A stretch of 64,000 nt of DNA, taken from NCBI RefSeq assembly GCF_013415885.1, contig NZ_CP058910.1, positions 1,550,001 to 1,614,000 on the forward strand. Direction: 5' to 3'. Below, piece after piece: positions 9,653-17,784 of this stretch. Position 1 is the stretch's first letter. Every line of letters begins with the position of its first letter. The DNA is from Halosimplex rubrum (lineage in GTDB: Archaea > Halobacteriota > Halobacteria > Halobacteriales > Haloarculaceae). Both the position numbers and the translations under genes were made by a program. A model generated the notes under the pieces. The model saw nothing but the letters and a program-made list of their open reading frames with translations, did not search any database and was not told the DNA's origin.

Positions 9653-10672
9653 ATGGACTGCGACAAGTGCGGGTCGGCCGCGGTGATGCACGCCGCCTAC
9701 TCCGGGCTGCACCTCTGCGAAGACCACTTCTGTCGAACCGTCGAGACCCGGGTCCGTCGGCGCGTCCGCGAGGACAACCTCCTCGCCCGCTCGGCGACGC
9801 CCGACGAGCCCGAGACCTGGGTGATCGGCCTCTCCGGCGGGAAGGACTCGGTCGTCCTCACCGAGATCCTCCACGACACCTTCCGCGAGGACCCGCGGGT
9901 CGAACTCGTCGCCCTCTCGATCCACGAGGGGATCGAGGGCTACCGCGACGAGTCGATCGACGCCTGCGAGGAACTCACCACCGACCTCGAGATCCGCCAC
10001 GAGGTCGTCTCCTACGCCGAGGAGTTCGGCGTCGAGATGGACGACGTGGTCGAAGACGACCCGGAGGGGATGGCCGCCTGCGCCTACTGCGGCGTCTTCC
10101 GCCGCGACGCCCTCGAACGCTACGCCGAGAAGCTGGCCGCGGACAAACTGTTGACGGGGCACAACCTCGACGACGAGGCTCAGACCGCACTGATGAACGT
10201 CTTCGAGGGCGACGTGGGGCAGATGGCCAGCCACTACGACGCGTCGCTGGGGCCGTTCCCCGAGGAGGACCACAACGGCGACCCGGTCGACCCGCCCGCG
10301 GACCCGACCGAGCGGCCGCGCCACGCCCAAGAGCACCACGTCCCGCGGGCCAAGCCGCTGCGGGACGTGCCCGAGAAGGAGGTGGCGCTGTACGCCCACC
10401 TCCGGGACCTGCCCGCTCACATCACCGAGTGCCCCCACGCCGAGGAAGCGTATCGGGGAGAGATCCAGGAGCTACTGCTCGGGATGGAGGACAACCACCC
10501 CGGCACGCGTCACTCGATCATGGCCGGCTACGAGCAGTTCGCGGCGCTCGCCGCGTCGGCGTTCGGCGGGACGGAGTCGCCCGACTACGGCGAGTGCGAG
10601 GTCTGTGGCGCGCCGACCGGCCGGCAGACCTGCCGGAAGTGCGACCTCCTGGACGCGCTGGAAGCGGTCTGA
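9653..10672 (+). CDS. ncsA: tRNA 2-thiolation protein NcsA/TtuA-like
   Basis: 339 residues. N-terminal zinc ribbon MDCDKCGS...HLCEDHF, then the PP-loop LSGGKDSVVL near residues 60-69 that adenylates the tRNA uridine. The conserved CAYCG segment and the C-terminal zinc cluster CEVCGAPTG...CRKCDLL are present. These are the hallmarks of the archaeal Ncs6/TtuA (TIGR00269) family, which makes 2-thiouridine at the tRNA wobble position using a SAMP/ubiquitin-like sulfur carrier. No sulfur-carrier gene is adjacent. Very probable. Confidence 0.92.
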   Translation: MDCDKCGSAAVMHAAYSGLHLCEDHFCRTVETRVRRRVREDNLLARSATPDEPETWVIGLSGGKDSVVLTEILHDTFREDPRVELVALSIHEGIEGYRDESIDACEELTTDLEIRHEVVSYAEEFGVEMDDVVEDDPEGMAACAYCGVFRRDALERYAEKLAADKLLTGHNLDDEAQTALMNVFEGDVGQMASHYDASLGPFPEEDHNGDPVDPPADPTERPRHAQEHHVPRAKPLRDVPEKEVALYAHLRDLPAHITECPHAEEAYRGEIQELLLGMEDNHPGTRHSIMAGYEQFAALAASAFGGTESPDYGECEVCGAPTGRQTCRKCDLLDALEAV

Positions 10673-10888
10673 CCGGTTCCTTCCGCGCCGCGTCACCCGC
10701 CACCGACGCTCGCGTCGTCACTGTCTCCGCTGTCTGACATCGTGTGACGAGCCGCGGCGCTCCGCTGTCGGACGAGCACCCGCGAGCCGGTCGGCGTCGT
10801 CACTGACCGGTCGGAAACGGAAAGAGAGAGTGGGTCGAGCGGTCCCTGGAACCGGTGGAGGGGTCTCCAGTGGGCCGACTCGGGAGCC

Positions 10889-12142
10889 TTAATCCGGGCG
10901 GATGACGTCCAGCCCGTTGTTCTTCTCTAAGTTGTCGCGGCCGCCGTCGGTGTGGCCGTAGTCGGGCTCGCCGCCCGAGTTACCGCCCGCACCGCCGTGG
11001 CCGCTACCGCCGCCCATGCCGCCGGAGTCGCCGAACTCGGTGTCGACGTTCTCGCTGGCGTCGAAGGTCGAGTCGTCCACGTCGTCGAGCGCCTGACGGG
11101 ACTTGTCGGCCTGCTTCTGGGTCGTCGGACCGAGGACCTGCGCGGACTTGACGCCGGTCATGATTGCCATGACCCGCACCTTGCCCTTGTACTCCTCCTC
11201 GATGCGCGCGCCCCAGATGACGTTGGCGCTGGCGTCGAGGCGCTCGGTGATGTTCTGCGCGATGCCCTCGGCCTCCTTCAGCGCGAGGTCCGGACCGCCC
11301 GTGATGTGGACGAGGCCGCCGGTGGCCCCGCGGTAGTCCACGTCCAGCAGCGGGTGGTTCATCGCGTCTTTGACGACTTCCTCGGTCTTGTTTTTGTCCT
11401 GGGTCTCGCCGACGAGCATGACGGCGACGCCACCTTGATTCATGATGGCGGTCATGTCGGCGTAGTCCAGGTTGATGAGCGAGGGCTGGGTGATCGTCTC
11501 CGAGATGCCCTTGACCGTCTCGGCGATGATCTGGTCCATCACGGAGAAGGCCTTGCCGATGGGCAGGTTCGGGACGTAGTCCAGCAGCCGGTTGTTGTCC
11601 AGCACGATGATGGAGTCGGCCTCGCTGCGGAGGGTCTCGAGACCCTTCTCGGCCTTGACCGTGCGGGCGCGCTCGACGTTGAACGGCGTCGAGACCATCC
11701 CGACGACGATAGCGCCCTGGTCTTTGGCGATGTTCGAGACGACCGGCGCCGCGCCGGTTCCCGTCCCGCCGCCCATGCCGGCGGTGACGAACACGAGGTC
11801 GGCGTCGCCCAGGACTTCCTCGATGGTGCCCTGAGCCATCTCGGTGGCGCGCTTGCCCATCTCGGGGTCGCCACCGGCGCCGAGACCGTTGGTCAGCGAC
11901 TTGCCGACCAGGATCTTCGTGTCGGCCTCGATCATCTGCAGGTGCTGCTTGTCGGTGTTGATGGCGACGGTGTCGGCACCGTCGACGCCGATGTTGTACA
12001 GGCGATTGACGGTGTTGTTCCCCGCGCCACCGCAACCGACGATGACGATCCGGGGGTCACCGAACCCGTCGCCCTCCTGCTCGTCCATCTGCTTCTGTTC
12101 GGCCTCGTCCCGTTCGAGGGCCTCCTTGACGATATCCTGCAT
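10889..12142 (-). CDS. ftsZ2: tubulin-like cell division protein FtsZ2
   Basis: 417 residues. The start [10 protein letters not shown] and an acidic N-terminal extension resemble haloarchaeal FtsZ2. The tubulin signature [10 protein letters not shown] is at about residues 124-133; the T7-loop region [11 protein letters not shown] is also present. A Gly/Ser-rich linker ([14 protein letters not shown]) leads to a conserved tail LDVIRPD. FtsZ2 acts in ring constriction after FtsZ1 assembly in Haloferax. It lies 3 bp after cdrS and is almost certainly cotranscribed with it, the arrangement reported as the cdrS-ftsZ2 operon. Its level is therefore likely set by CdrS/CdrL. Confidence 0.97.
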   Translation of the reverse strand: MQDIVKEALERDEAEQKQMDEQEGDGFGDPRIVIVGCGGAGNNTVNRLYNIGVDGADTVAINTDKQHLQMIEADTKILVGKSLTNGLGAGGDPEMGKRATEMAQGTIEEVLGDADLVFVTAGMGGGTGTGAAPVVSNIAKDQGAIVVGMVSTPFNVERARTVKAEKGLETLRSEADSIIVLDNNRLLDYVPNLPIGKAFSVMDQIIAETVKGISETITQPSLINLDYADMTAIMNQGGVAVMLVGETQDKNKTEEVVKDAMNHPLLDVDYRGATGGLVHITGGPDLALKEAEGIAQNITERLDASANVIWGARIEEEYKGKVRVMAIMTGVKSAQVLGPTTQKQADKSRQALDDVDDSTFDASENVDTEFGDSGGMGGGSGHGGAGGNSGGEPDYGHTDGGRDNLEKNNGLDVIRPD

Positions 12143-12145
12143 CGG

Positions 12146-12334
12146 TCAGGCCCTCTGGAAGCTGCGGCGCTTCCGTTTCTCCGACGGGCGCTCCTTGCTC
12201 CCGTCCTGCTCGTTTAGTTTCTCGCGGACGGCCGCCCGGATGGCTTCGCTCCGGTTGGGGTACTCCCCCGTTTCGACCATTCGCTCGACCTCTTCGATCT
12301 GCTGCTTCGGAATCCGTAGTGTCACACGCTCCAT
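12146..12334 (-). CDS. cdrS: ribbon-helix-helix cell division regulator CdrS
   Basis: 62 residues from ATG 12334: [20 protein letters not shown], a MetJ/Arc-type beta strand, then two helices ([14 protein letters not shown]) and a basic tail KRKRRSF. It is known from Haloferax and Halobacterium as CdrS, a regulator cotranscribed with ftsZ2 and controlling division. The upstream extension of the frame (to 12445) is rejected because the RHH domain starts exactly at this Met. Repeated GTAAGAC sites lie upstream. Confidence 0.93.
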   Translation of the reverse strand: MERVTLRIPKQQIEEVERMVETGEYPNRSEAIRAAVREKLNEQDGSKERPSEKRKRRSFQRA

Positions 12335-12353
12335 GTTTGATGTTCCCCTTTGG

Positions 12354-12483
12354 GTAAGACGGCAGCCGTGGACGCGGTCGCCCGTTCGTCTTACACGGCG
12401 ACTTCGTACTCCCATCCGACGTAATCGCACGATGGCGCGGGTCACACGTCCGCGCCGCGGCCCGTGTAAGACGACCGTCTTAC
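12354..12483. promoter_or_regulatory. GTAAGAC/GTCTTAC repeat operators upstream of cdrS
   Basis: Four copies of a 7-mer are seen between cdrS and cdrL: GTAAGAC at 12354-12360, GTCTTAC at 12388-12394, and a tight inverted pair GTAAGAC-GACC-GTCTTAC at 12466-12483. Inverted 7-bp half sites are a usual target form for ribbon-helix-helix dimers. A TATA-like GGTTATAAAGG lies near 12507-12517. I infer these are CdrL/CdrS operators. Confidence 0.55.
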
Positions 12484-12586
12484 GCAGGAATTACATCTGG
12501 GTGTAGGGTTATAAAGGTAACGGCGAGCGTCATACACTTGCTCGTTTACGCCGTTTAATAGCCTCTGTGTGGCGTTTGCGGCGTAT

Positions 12587-13189
12587 TCAGGATTGGTCGA
12601 GCACGTCGGCCGCGGGGGTGCGTCGGCCGCAGCTGGGGCAGAAGGCCCAGTCCGACCGGAGTTCGTCCCCGCAGTCACAGAAGACGCGGTGGGACGCCTT
12701 CTCCCCGCAGTTCGGGCAGTAAACGTGCCCAGCGGAGACGTTCTCGCCGCATTTGCCACACGAGCGTTCCGCGTCGTCGGGCGCGTTTTCGCCCGCGTCC
12801 GCGCCTGTCTTACGACCGGGATCGACGCCCGACGCCTCGGCCGCTGGGGCCGGGGACGCGTCGGCGTCCGGTCGGCTAGCTGCGGCGTTTTCGCCGTCGA
12901 GAGCGATGTTTACGTTGATGTCCTGGGGCTGGCTCGGCGTAAACGCGCCGTCCAGCCGGTCGGCGACGATGGCGTCGACGCGCTCGGCGATGAGGTCGTC
13001 GATCGACTCGCTCGTGTCCGACGGCTCGGCGGTCGGCGTCGACTCGGTCGCCGTCGCGCTCGGTCGCGTGTCCGACGCCTCGCCGAGGTACTCCCGCAGG
13101 GCCTCCCGCATGATCTCGCTCTTCGAGGCGTCGAACCCCTCGAGTCGCTCGATGAGATCGTCGTCCGCGCGGAAGGTTATCTTGCTCAT
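12587..13189 (-). CDS. cdrL: ribbon-helix-helix/zinc-ribbon regulator CdrL
   Basis: 200 residues. The N-terminal RHH domain MSKITFRADDDLIERLEGFD continues to SEIMREALREYL. A low-complexity acidic linker follows. The C-terminal double zinc ribbon has four CxxC knuckles: CGKCGENVSAG, CPNCGEKAS, CDCGDEL and CPSCGRRT. This is the arrangement of haloarchaeal CdrL, the long partner encoded next to cdrS-ftsZ2 and reported to act on that operon. It is on the same strand upstream of cdrS, separated by about 250 bp that hold the repeated operators. One further GTCTTAC copy lies inside this gene. Confidence 0.88.
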   Translation of the reverse strand: MSKITFRADDDLIERLEGFDASKSEIMREALREYLGEASDTRPSATATESTPTAEPSDTSESIDDLIAERVDAIVADRLDGAFTPSQPQDINVNIALDGENAAASRPDADASPAPAAEASGVDPGRKTGADAGENAPDDAERSCGKCGENVSAGHVYCPNCGEKASHRVFCDCGDELRSDWAFCPSCGRRTPAADVLDQS

Positions 13190-13347
13190 CCGACTCGTCA
13201 GATCCGTCGTCGCCCGGGTATTTCAATCTTCCCGCAGTGTCTGACGCGTGTCTGTCGCACCCCGGACCGGCGTGGCTGGGTCACTCTCCCACTCCCGGCG
13301 CGAGTCAAAACGGTTAAGTCCGACACGGCGGCTACCTGCAAGTGCGC

Positions 13348-13421
13348 CCGCCCTTAGCTCAGACTGGTAGAGCAGTCGACTGTAGATCGACTTGCCCCCC
13401 GTTCAAATCGGGGAGGGCGGA
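13348..13421 (+). tRNA. tRNA-Tyr (GTA)
   Basis: Full cloverleaf can be folded. Acceptor CCGCCCT pairs with AGGGCGG (13414-13420), followed by discriminator A. The D arm is TAGCTCAGACTGGTAGAGC. The anticodon stem GTCGA/TCGAC encloses loop CTGTAGA, giving anticodon GTA. The T arm is CCCCG-TTCAAAT-CGGGG. No intron is seen and no CCA is encoded. Its 3' end forms the core of the provirus attachment site, so the gene stays intact after integration. Confidence 0.95.
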
Positions 13422-13426
13422 CTTGG
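13400..13426 (+). repeat. attL: 27-bp direct repeat, tRNA-Tyr 3' end
   Basis: The sequence from CGTTCAAATCGG to GCGGACTTGG is identical to 25994-26020. It spans the T loop, the acceptor 3' strand and six bases beyond the tRNA. The flanking bases differ on both sides. Confidence 0.92.
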
Positions 13427-13596
13427 AATCCCGTTGAACTACAACAGATAGCTACGCGGCCGCTTGCGTGGGCTGTGGGCCGGCTACTCCCGGAATCCGG
13501 TTCGGGAAAACCGGACCGATTTGGTGAGTTCAACTGGAAGCAAGTGGCGGAACCACGCCGTCCTGCGAATTTTGTAGTTGAAACGGAGGGGTCGGC

Positions 13597-13830
13597 GTGA
13601 GTCAGCGCGCGACGAGCGAGCCGCGCGTCAAGGTGGAGACGGCCGTGCGGAACCGGTCGCAGTACGCCGACACGCTCCACCGGCTCGACCCCGACGCCGA
13701 CGAGCCCGAGCCGGCCTGTGTCGAAGCGGAGTACCGTTCGGACGCCGAGTTCACCGACGTTCCCGTCGCGGCGTATCCCCACTACAGCCTGTGCGGGAAC
13801 CCGGAGTGTTTCGGGAGTGAGTGGTGGTGA
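13597..13830 (+). CDS. small provirus protein, C-terminal CxxxxC
   Basis: 77 residues from a GTG start. Charged N-terminal half (RVKVETAVRNRSQYADTLHR), acidic middle, and a C-terminus YPHYSLCGNPECFGSEWW carrying two cysteines four residues apart. No family recognised. It overlaps the next gene by 10 bp, suggesting translational coupling in the left-end operon of the provirus. Confidence 0.55.
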   Translation: MSQRATSEPRVKVETAVRNRSQYADTLHRLDPDADEPEPACVEAEYRSDAEFTDVPVAAYPHYSLCGNPECFGSEWW

Positions 13831-14027
13831 CCTACCAGTCGTCACTCTTCGAGTACGAGGAGGACCTGTCGGCGCTGTCGGACGCCCAGCGGGAGGTGTA
13901 CGAGGCGGTCGTACAGGACGGCTACGGGATGCGCGAGTACGCCCGTAAGACCGGCCGCTCCGCTGGGACCGTCGGGAACCTCCTACGCCGCGCTCGGCGC
14001 CGTCTCGACGGGGGTGAGGCCGCGTGA
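13821..14027 (+). CDS. sigma-region-4-like HTH protein
   Basis: 68 residues from GTG. The sequence LSDAQREVYEAVVQDGYGMR, then a break, then RKTGRSAGTVGNLLRRARR matches the sigma70 region 4/RNA polymerase sigma-like helix-turn-helix. This fold is used in archaeal viruses as a small DNA-binding protein, not a sigma factor. Its stop overlaps the GTG of the next gene (GTGA). Likely a regulator of the early provirus operon; its target is unknown. Confidence 0.65.
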   Translation: MVVTYQSSLFEYEEDLSALSDAQREVYEAVVQDGYGMREYARKTGRSAGTVGNLLRRARRRLDGGEAA

Positions 14028-14167
14028 CCGAGTTCATCCGCGCCTCCCGCCTGTACGACGTTGAGGCGGGCCAGCGCGTCCGCTGGGACTGGGGCGGTCA
14101 GCAGCCGGTCGCAGAAAGCGAGGCGCGAGTCCAGCGCGCCGTCGCTGAAGTCGAGCGTGAGGGGTGA
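14024..14167 (+). CDS. 47-residue provirus protein
   Basis: A short frame beginning VTEFIRASRLYDVEAGQRV and ending VAEVEREG. It starts in a GTGA overlap with the stop codon of the HTH gene and ends 6 bp before the DUF7845-like gene, so it sits exactly in an operon slot. Its sequence is protein-like and charged with no recognised domain. The tight packing is the main evidence that it is real. Confidence 0.5.
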   Translation: MTEFIRASRLYDVEAGQRVRWDWGGQQPVAESEARVQRAVAEVEREG

Positions 14168-14173
14168 GCGAAG

Positions 14174-15799
14174 GTGAAGACGGTCCAACTCGCCCCACAC
14201 GAATTTAACGCGAACCTGTTGTTTAACGATAACGGGCTCGCCCCGTTTTTCGGGCTGGATAGCGCCGTCAAACAGGCGGGTGGCTCCCGGAGTGAGGAGT
14301 TCCACGCCGACGGCCAGCGGTGGGTAGCCCGGCTGTCCTACCAAGAGAGCAACATCGTCCACCCCGGCGGTCAGACTCCGCAGGGAACCGACTTCCGCAT
14401 CGAGACGATCCGCGAGTACCGCATCAAGGTGATGCGCCACCCCTCCGAGGATTCCGTGGGAGAACAGGACTTCACCGCCCACGTCGCGCCCCGCTGGCCG
14501 GGGATGAAAGGCGAGAAGGGCGACGGCACGCGCGTCGAGATTCCCGTCCCCGACGGCTTCGGCGAGGGCGTGAACGTCCGGGTGAAGGGGTCGAACATCG
14601 CGTTCGAGCGCTACCCGCAGTTGCTCCGGCGAGCGGCCGGAGTCCTGGGTATCGCGACGCGGTACTTCGAGGACCCGCACCCCTACTCGAACATTCAGGA
14701 CGCCGAGCGGTACGCGCGGGCCCACAAGGATGCCAGCGGTCCCGTCCACGCCCGCGACGGTCCACTGGCGGCGATGGGGCACCTACTCGAAAGTGACCGC
14801 TCAGGCTACCGCAAGGTCGTTCAGAACGACGACGACAAGCGCGGCCGGAACCTACCCGGCTACTACCACACGGCCACGCTCGACGCGAGTCGCGTCCGCG
14901 AGGCGTTTCCCGACCACGCGCTCCCCAAAGAGGTGAAGCACTACTACGCCCGCGAGGCGTTGTCGGTCCCCGACGACCACCCGCTCGCCCATCCGAAGGT
15001 CGGCGCGTCGCTCCAGGCGTCGCTACTCGACGACGACGAGACGGTCCGCTGGCGCGACCTCGACCGACTCCAGCGGGAACTCGACCAGACGGTGCTGTCG
15101 GTGCTGGCCGACGCCGGCTTGGACGTAGCGCCGAGCGATGGGCATGGGCCGTTCGTCGCTGACGCGTACTTCGAGCCCGCCGTCGACGAGGGTGGTCCCG
15201 ACCCCATCGGGCTGGACCTGACGCGGGTCGAACAGTCCCAGGAGAGCGTCGTCGTGCGCCACCTCGCTGACGGGCTCTCACCCGTGCAGTGGGAGGCGAT
15301 GGAGACGTTGGTGACGGACGGCGGCCAGGTGGCGCCGGCGGATATCGCGGACGTTCACGGCCGGCACGTCGAGTCCGTCCGGCGAGCCCTGCGAGAGATG
15401 GACGATCTCGTCGAGCGCGAGTATTCGTCGGTGTCGCTTCGGTCGGAGTACGTCGCGGAAATGGTCCACGCCGCGGTCGACGAGGCGCGCGAGGGACTTG
15501 AACGCGCGGTCGACGCGACGGCGAAGGCGATGGAAGCCGCCGAGCGCGGGCTGGAGGAGACGATGAGCGCGTTCATCGCGTGGGCCGCCCGCCACGGTGT
15601 CGACGTAGACGACGCCCGCGACGCCCGGATGACGCTCCGGTTCAACGCGACGGTCGCCAGCGACGTGGGTGAGTCCATCCGCGAGGGCTTCCGCGTCTGG
15701 ACGGACGCGGGGATGCCCGAGCAGCGATACCGCGAGGCGCGAGTCCGGTTCGGTGACGGTTCGATCAGCGACGCCTGGCGGTTCCTGAACACCGGGTAG
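14174..15799 (+). CDS. DUF7845-like protein, candidate provirus replication initiator
   Basis: 541 residues from a GTG. The N-terminal ~270 residues (APHEFNANLLFNDNGLAPFF; EYRIKVMRHPSED; HVAPRWPGMKGEKGDG) resemble, from memory, the DUF7845 proteins of haloarchaeal plasmids and proviruses. Residues about 365-420 form a winged helix (LSPVQWEAMETLVTD; HGRHVESVRRALREMDDLVE). A coiled coil follows (about 430-480). It is the largest non-structural gene, and no rolling-circle Rep or DNA polymerase is present. Betapleolipoviruses likewise lack a recognised Rep, so this is the best candidate for replication initiation. That role is inference; a regulator or partition protein is possible. Confidence 0.6.
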   Translation: MKTVQLAPHEFNANLLFNDNGLAPFFGLDSAVKQAGGSRSEEFHADGQRWVARLSYQESNIVHPGGQTPQGTDFRIETIREYRIKVMRHPSEDSVGEQDFTAHVAPRWPGMKGEKGDGTRVEIPVPDGFGEGVNVRVKGSNIAFERYPQLLRRAAGVLGIATRYFEDPHPYSNIQDAERYARAHKDASGPVHARDGPLAAMGHLLESDRSGYRKVVQNDDDKRGRNLPGYYHTATLDASRVREAFPDHALPKEVKHYYAREALSVPDDHPLAHPKVGASLQASLLDDDETVRWRDLDRLQRELDQTVLSVLADAGLDVAPSDGHGPFVADAYFEPAVDEGGPDPIGLDLTRVEQSQESVVVRHLADGLSPVQWEAMETLVTDGGQVAPADIADVHGRHVESVRRALREMDDLVEREYSSVSLRSEYVAEMVHAAVDEAREGLERAVDATAKAMEAAERGLEETMSAFIAWAARHGVDVDDARDARMTLRFNATVASDVGESIREGFRVWTDAGMPEQRYREARVRFGDGSISDAWRFLNTG

Positions 15800-16070
15800 C
15801 AGCCCGCCCGAGTAGAGGCATCACTGTCGTTCGTACCTATTTTCGGGGTATTTTCGCGCGCCAGTGCCGTGATTGCGTGATCTCGGTCGTCATCGCCCGG
15901 GTCAACGAGCGCCAGCTGGGTGTCGCCGCCGCGACGGAACCCAACCCGGGGGGTTTGGTTCCGTCTTAGGGGTGTGGCTAAGGCCACTTGTCCAAAATAC
16001 ACCGCACGCCTTTTGCGGAGCGCGCGAAATTTCCGCCCCCTTGGGGGCGCGCGAAAAATTGGGGGAGGAG
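15800..16070. other. non-coding convergent region with large inverted repeats (candidate origin/terminator)
   Basis: 271 bp between convergent genes. At 15933-15965 is a 33-bp near-perfect inverted repeat with 15-bp arms (GACGGAACCCAACCC against GGGTTTGGTTCCGTC, one mismatch). At 16034-16049 is CGCCCCC-TT-GGGGGCG, flanked by two direct copies of GCGCGAAA followed by A/T runs (16022-16060). Hairpins would suit bidirectional termination. Iterons plus an AT stretch next to a candidate Rep gene would suit an origin. No ORF is seen. Confidence 0.45.
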
Positions 16071-16451
16071 TCAATCGAAGATAGCGCCGATCGGGAGTTT
16101 GGCCTGCTGGGCATCGCGGTGGTCGCCGCCGCCGTGCCACTCCAGGCGCGGGAGTCGTGACGAGTGTCGCATCTCCCAGGCGAGAACTTCGACACCGCGG
16201 CCTCGAACCCGGTAGGGAGCGAAGACGTACCACCCGTTGGCCCCTCTCAGTTGTTCGTGATACCTATCATATATCTTGAAGTTCCCCGGTTGACCGTCTG
16301 CGTGGGTCCGTTTCGCCGCTTTGATTTCGACCGGCGTCCCGTCGGGTCGGAGCGCGTCGTGCCAGCTACACCGCTCCAAGTCGAGACGGTACCGCTCGGC
16401 GGCCTGGCGCTCGACGAGCGTCCCGTAGTGGTTGGCGCGGTGGCTCGGCAT
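16071..16451 (-). CDS. PD-(D/E)XK nuclease-like protein
   Basis: 126 residues. N-terminal helix NHYGTLVERQAAERYRL has a Glu in the usual first position; LRPDGTPVEIKAAKRTH then gives a D-x(n)-E-x-K motif. This pattern suits Holliday-junction resolvase/restriction-like nucleases of the archaeal VRR/HJR type. The C-terminal half (WYVFAPYRVRGRGVEVLAWE) completes the beta core. It has its own strong promoter and is the most downstream gene of the minus block. It may resolve replication intermediates of the episome; the assignment rests on motifs only. Confidence 0.55.
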   Translation of the reverse strand: MPSHRANHYGTLVERQAAERYRLDLERCSWHDALRPDGTPVEIKAAKRTHADGQPGNFKIYDRYHEQLRGANGWYVFAPYRVRGRGVEVLAWEMRHSSRLPRLEWHGGGDHRDAQQAKLPIGAIFD

Positions 16452-16480
16452 CGCTACGCGCCCCTCGCGCCTCGCGCGCT

Positions 16481-16493
16481 TTTATATATATAC
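16481..16493 (-). promoter_or_regulatory. TATA box of the nuclease-like gene
   Basis: Minus-strand reading GTATATATATAAA lies 30-42 bp before the ATG at 16451, in an otherwise GC-rich stretch, so a leaderless or near-leaderless transcript is expected. Confidence 0.65.
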
Positions 16494-16629
16494 TCGGGCC
16501 GCCCCCGCCCCGCGCCCGGCCCATCGGTCGCTCTCGCTCCCGAAGGGACGAGAGCCGGCTGTGGGCCTGACCACCCTATACAGTAGGCGGGGGGTGTGTG
16601 GACGTGGACACGTGGACACCCGGGCGCCC

Positions 16630-17784
16630 TCATGCGATTATGCCCTCCACTCTGTCCAAGGCCCCATCATGCTCTCCGTCGGCGATTTCAGGCGCTCGAT
16701 TGCCGACCCACGATTTCCCGAACGGCACGTATTTGGCCGTTTCGCGGTGACTCAGGCCGTCCTCTTTACAGGCGCGAACGGTCCACACCGCCACGTCATA
16801 CGCGACTTCGCCAGGCTCGGGATTCTCCTCGTCCTCCGCTCCTGTCCACGACCACGTAGCCGGGTCTTTCGTATCATAGCGCCAGTCAGTCTGCGGAATT
16901 CCGTCGATCCGGAATAGTTCATCTCTCACCTCGCCCGATTTAATCCTGTCCGCGACCACAGCCTGCTTCTTAGACTGTTTCTGGATGATATAGCCGACTC
17001 TCCACAGCAGCGGGTGAATGCTGCTTGGGTCGTGCGCGATGTAGATGAGAATCCCGTTGTACTTTCGAATTTTGAACACGAGCGGCCCCATCTTGGTCCG
17101 CATGAAGTACCCCGATCTCCCGGTCCCGTCGCCGCCCGACGAGAATTCATCGCCGATGAACATCTTTGGCGACTGCTGCTGATCGAGTGGGTCGCCGTCC
17201 TGCTCGACCCACTCCTCGAACGACCGGAAGCCAGGAACGAATCCGTCGCGCGGCTCGCCCTCCTGGTCGGTCCACTGGTCGGTCTCCCGCAGCGTCGGGA
17301 TGTTGCTGGCGACCTTCTCGATACCGAGCAAGTGCTTCGCTCGCTGGCCGATAAGACCGCCTAAATCGGTCTTTCCGGTCCCCATGTCGCCGAGAATCAC
17401 TATCACGGGCGCCGGGTCCTCGATGATTTCGTCTAGCTTCTGGATTGCTTTCATTCCTGAAATATCGGCCTGCTGGCCCTGGTCGCCGGTCTGTAGCTTC
17501 AGCGTCTGCATATCGCCCTCCTCAATGGCGTGCCGGCCGGCGTCGGTCGCCTCGATGCCGGTGATGTCGCGCCACTCTTGGAGGTCGCGGGCCTGGCCGG
17601 GCATCTCGGCGGGCTCGTCGGCCTCGCGCGGGTCGTAGTGCATCCGCATCACCGACAGGTACCGCGATAGCTGGGGGTCTTGGACCGTCCCGGCGTGCGG
17701 GTCGGCGACGGGATCTCGGTGCCCATGCCCATGCAGATGTTCGACGTACTGTGCTGGCGTGTATAGGTCGCTATCTTCAGTCAT
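16630..17784 (-). CDS. P-loop ATPase, pleolipovirus VP8-like
   Basis: 384 residues. Walker A GDMGTGKTD at about 132-140, Walker B KMFIGDEFSS in the middle, and a downstream sensor-like ILIYIAHDPSS. The C-terminus contains an HTH-like stretch (GLSHRETAKYVPFGKSWVG). It closes the minus-strand virion block, overlapping the stop of the preceding gene by 8 bp, as the conserved ATPase does in pleolipoviruses. The role of that ATPase is unknown; it is found with virions of some members and has been suggested to act in packaging or assembly. Confidence 0.8.
   Translation of the reverse strand: MTEDSDLYTPAQYVEHLHGHGHRDPVADPHAGTVQDPQLSRYLSVMRMHYDPREADEPAEMPGQARDLQEWRDITGIEATDAGRHAIEEGDMQTLKLQTGDQGQQADISGMKAIQKLDEIIEDPAPVIVILGDMGTGKTDLGGLIGQRAKHLLGIEKVASNIPTLRETDQWTDQEGEPRDGFVPGFRSFEEWVEQDGDPLDQQQSPKMFIGDEFSSGGDGTGRSGYFMRTKMGPLVFKIRKYNGILIYIAHDPSSIHPLLWRVGYIIQKQSKKQAVVADRIKSGEVRDELFRIDGIPQTDWRYDTKDPATWSWTGAEDEENPEPGEVAYDVAVWTVRACKEDGLSHRETAKYVPFGKSWVGNRAPEIADGEHDGALDRVEGIIA

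Noticed and set aside
12385-12586. Coding region upstream of cdrS
   Set aside because: Frames here have no protein-like sequence and the RHH domain starts exactly at 12334; the region holds regulatory repeats instead.
13430-13596. Weak inverted repeats after attL (AACTACAA/TTGTAGTT, CCGGTT/AACCGG)
   Set aside because: Short and imperfect; they could be integrase arm sites but are not distinguishable from chance.
16432-16917. Plus-strand frames opposite the ATPase start and nuclease promoter
   Set aside because: They are antisense to a well-supported ATPase and show no motif.
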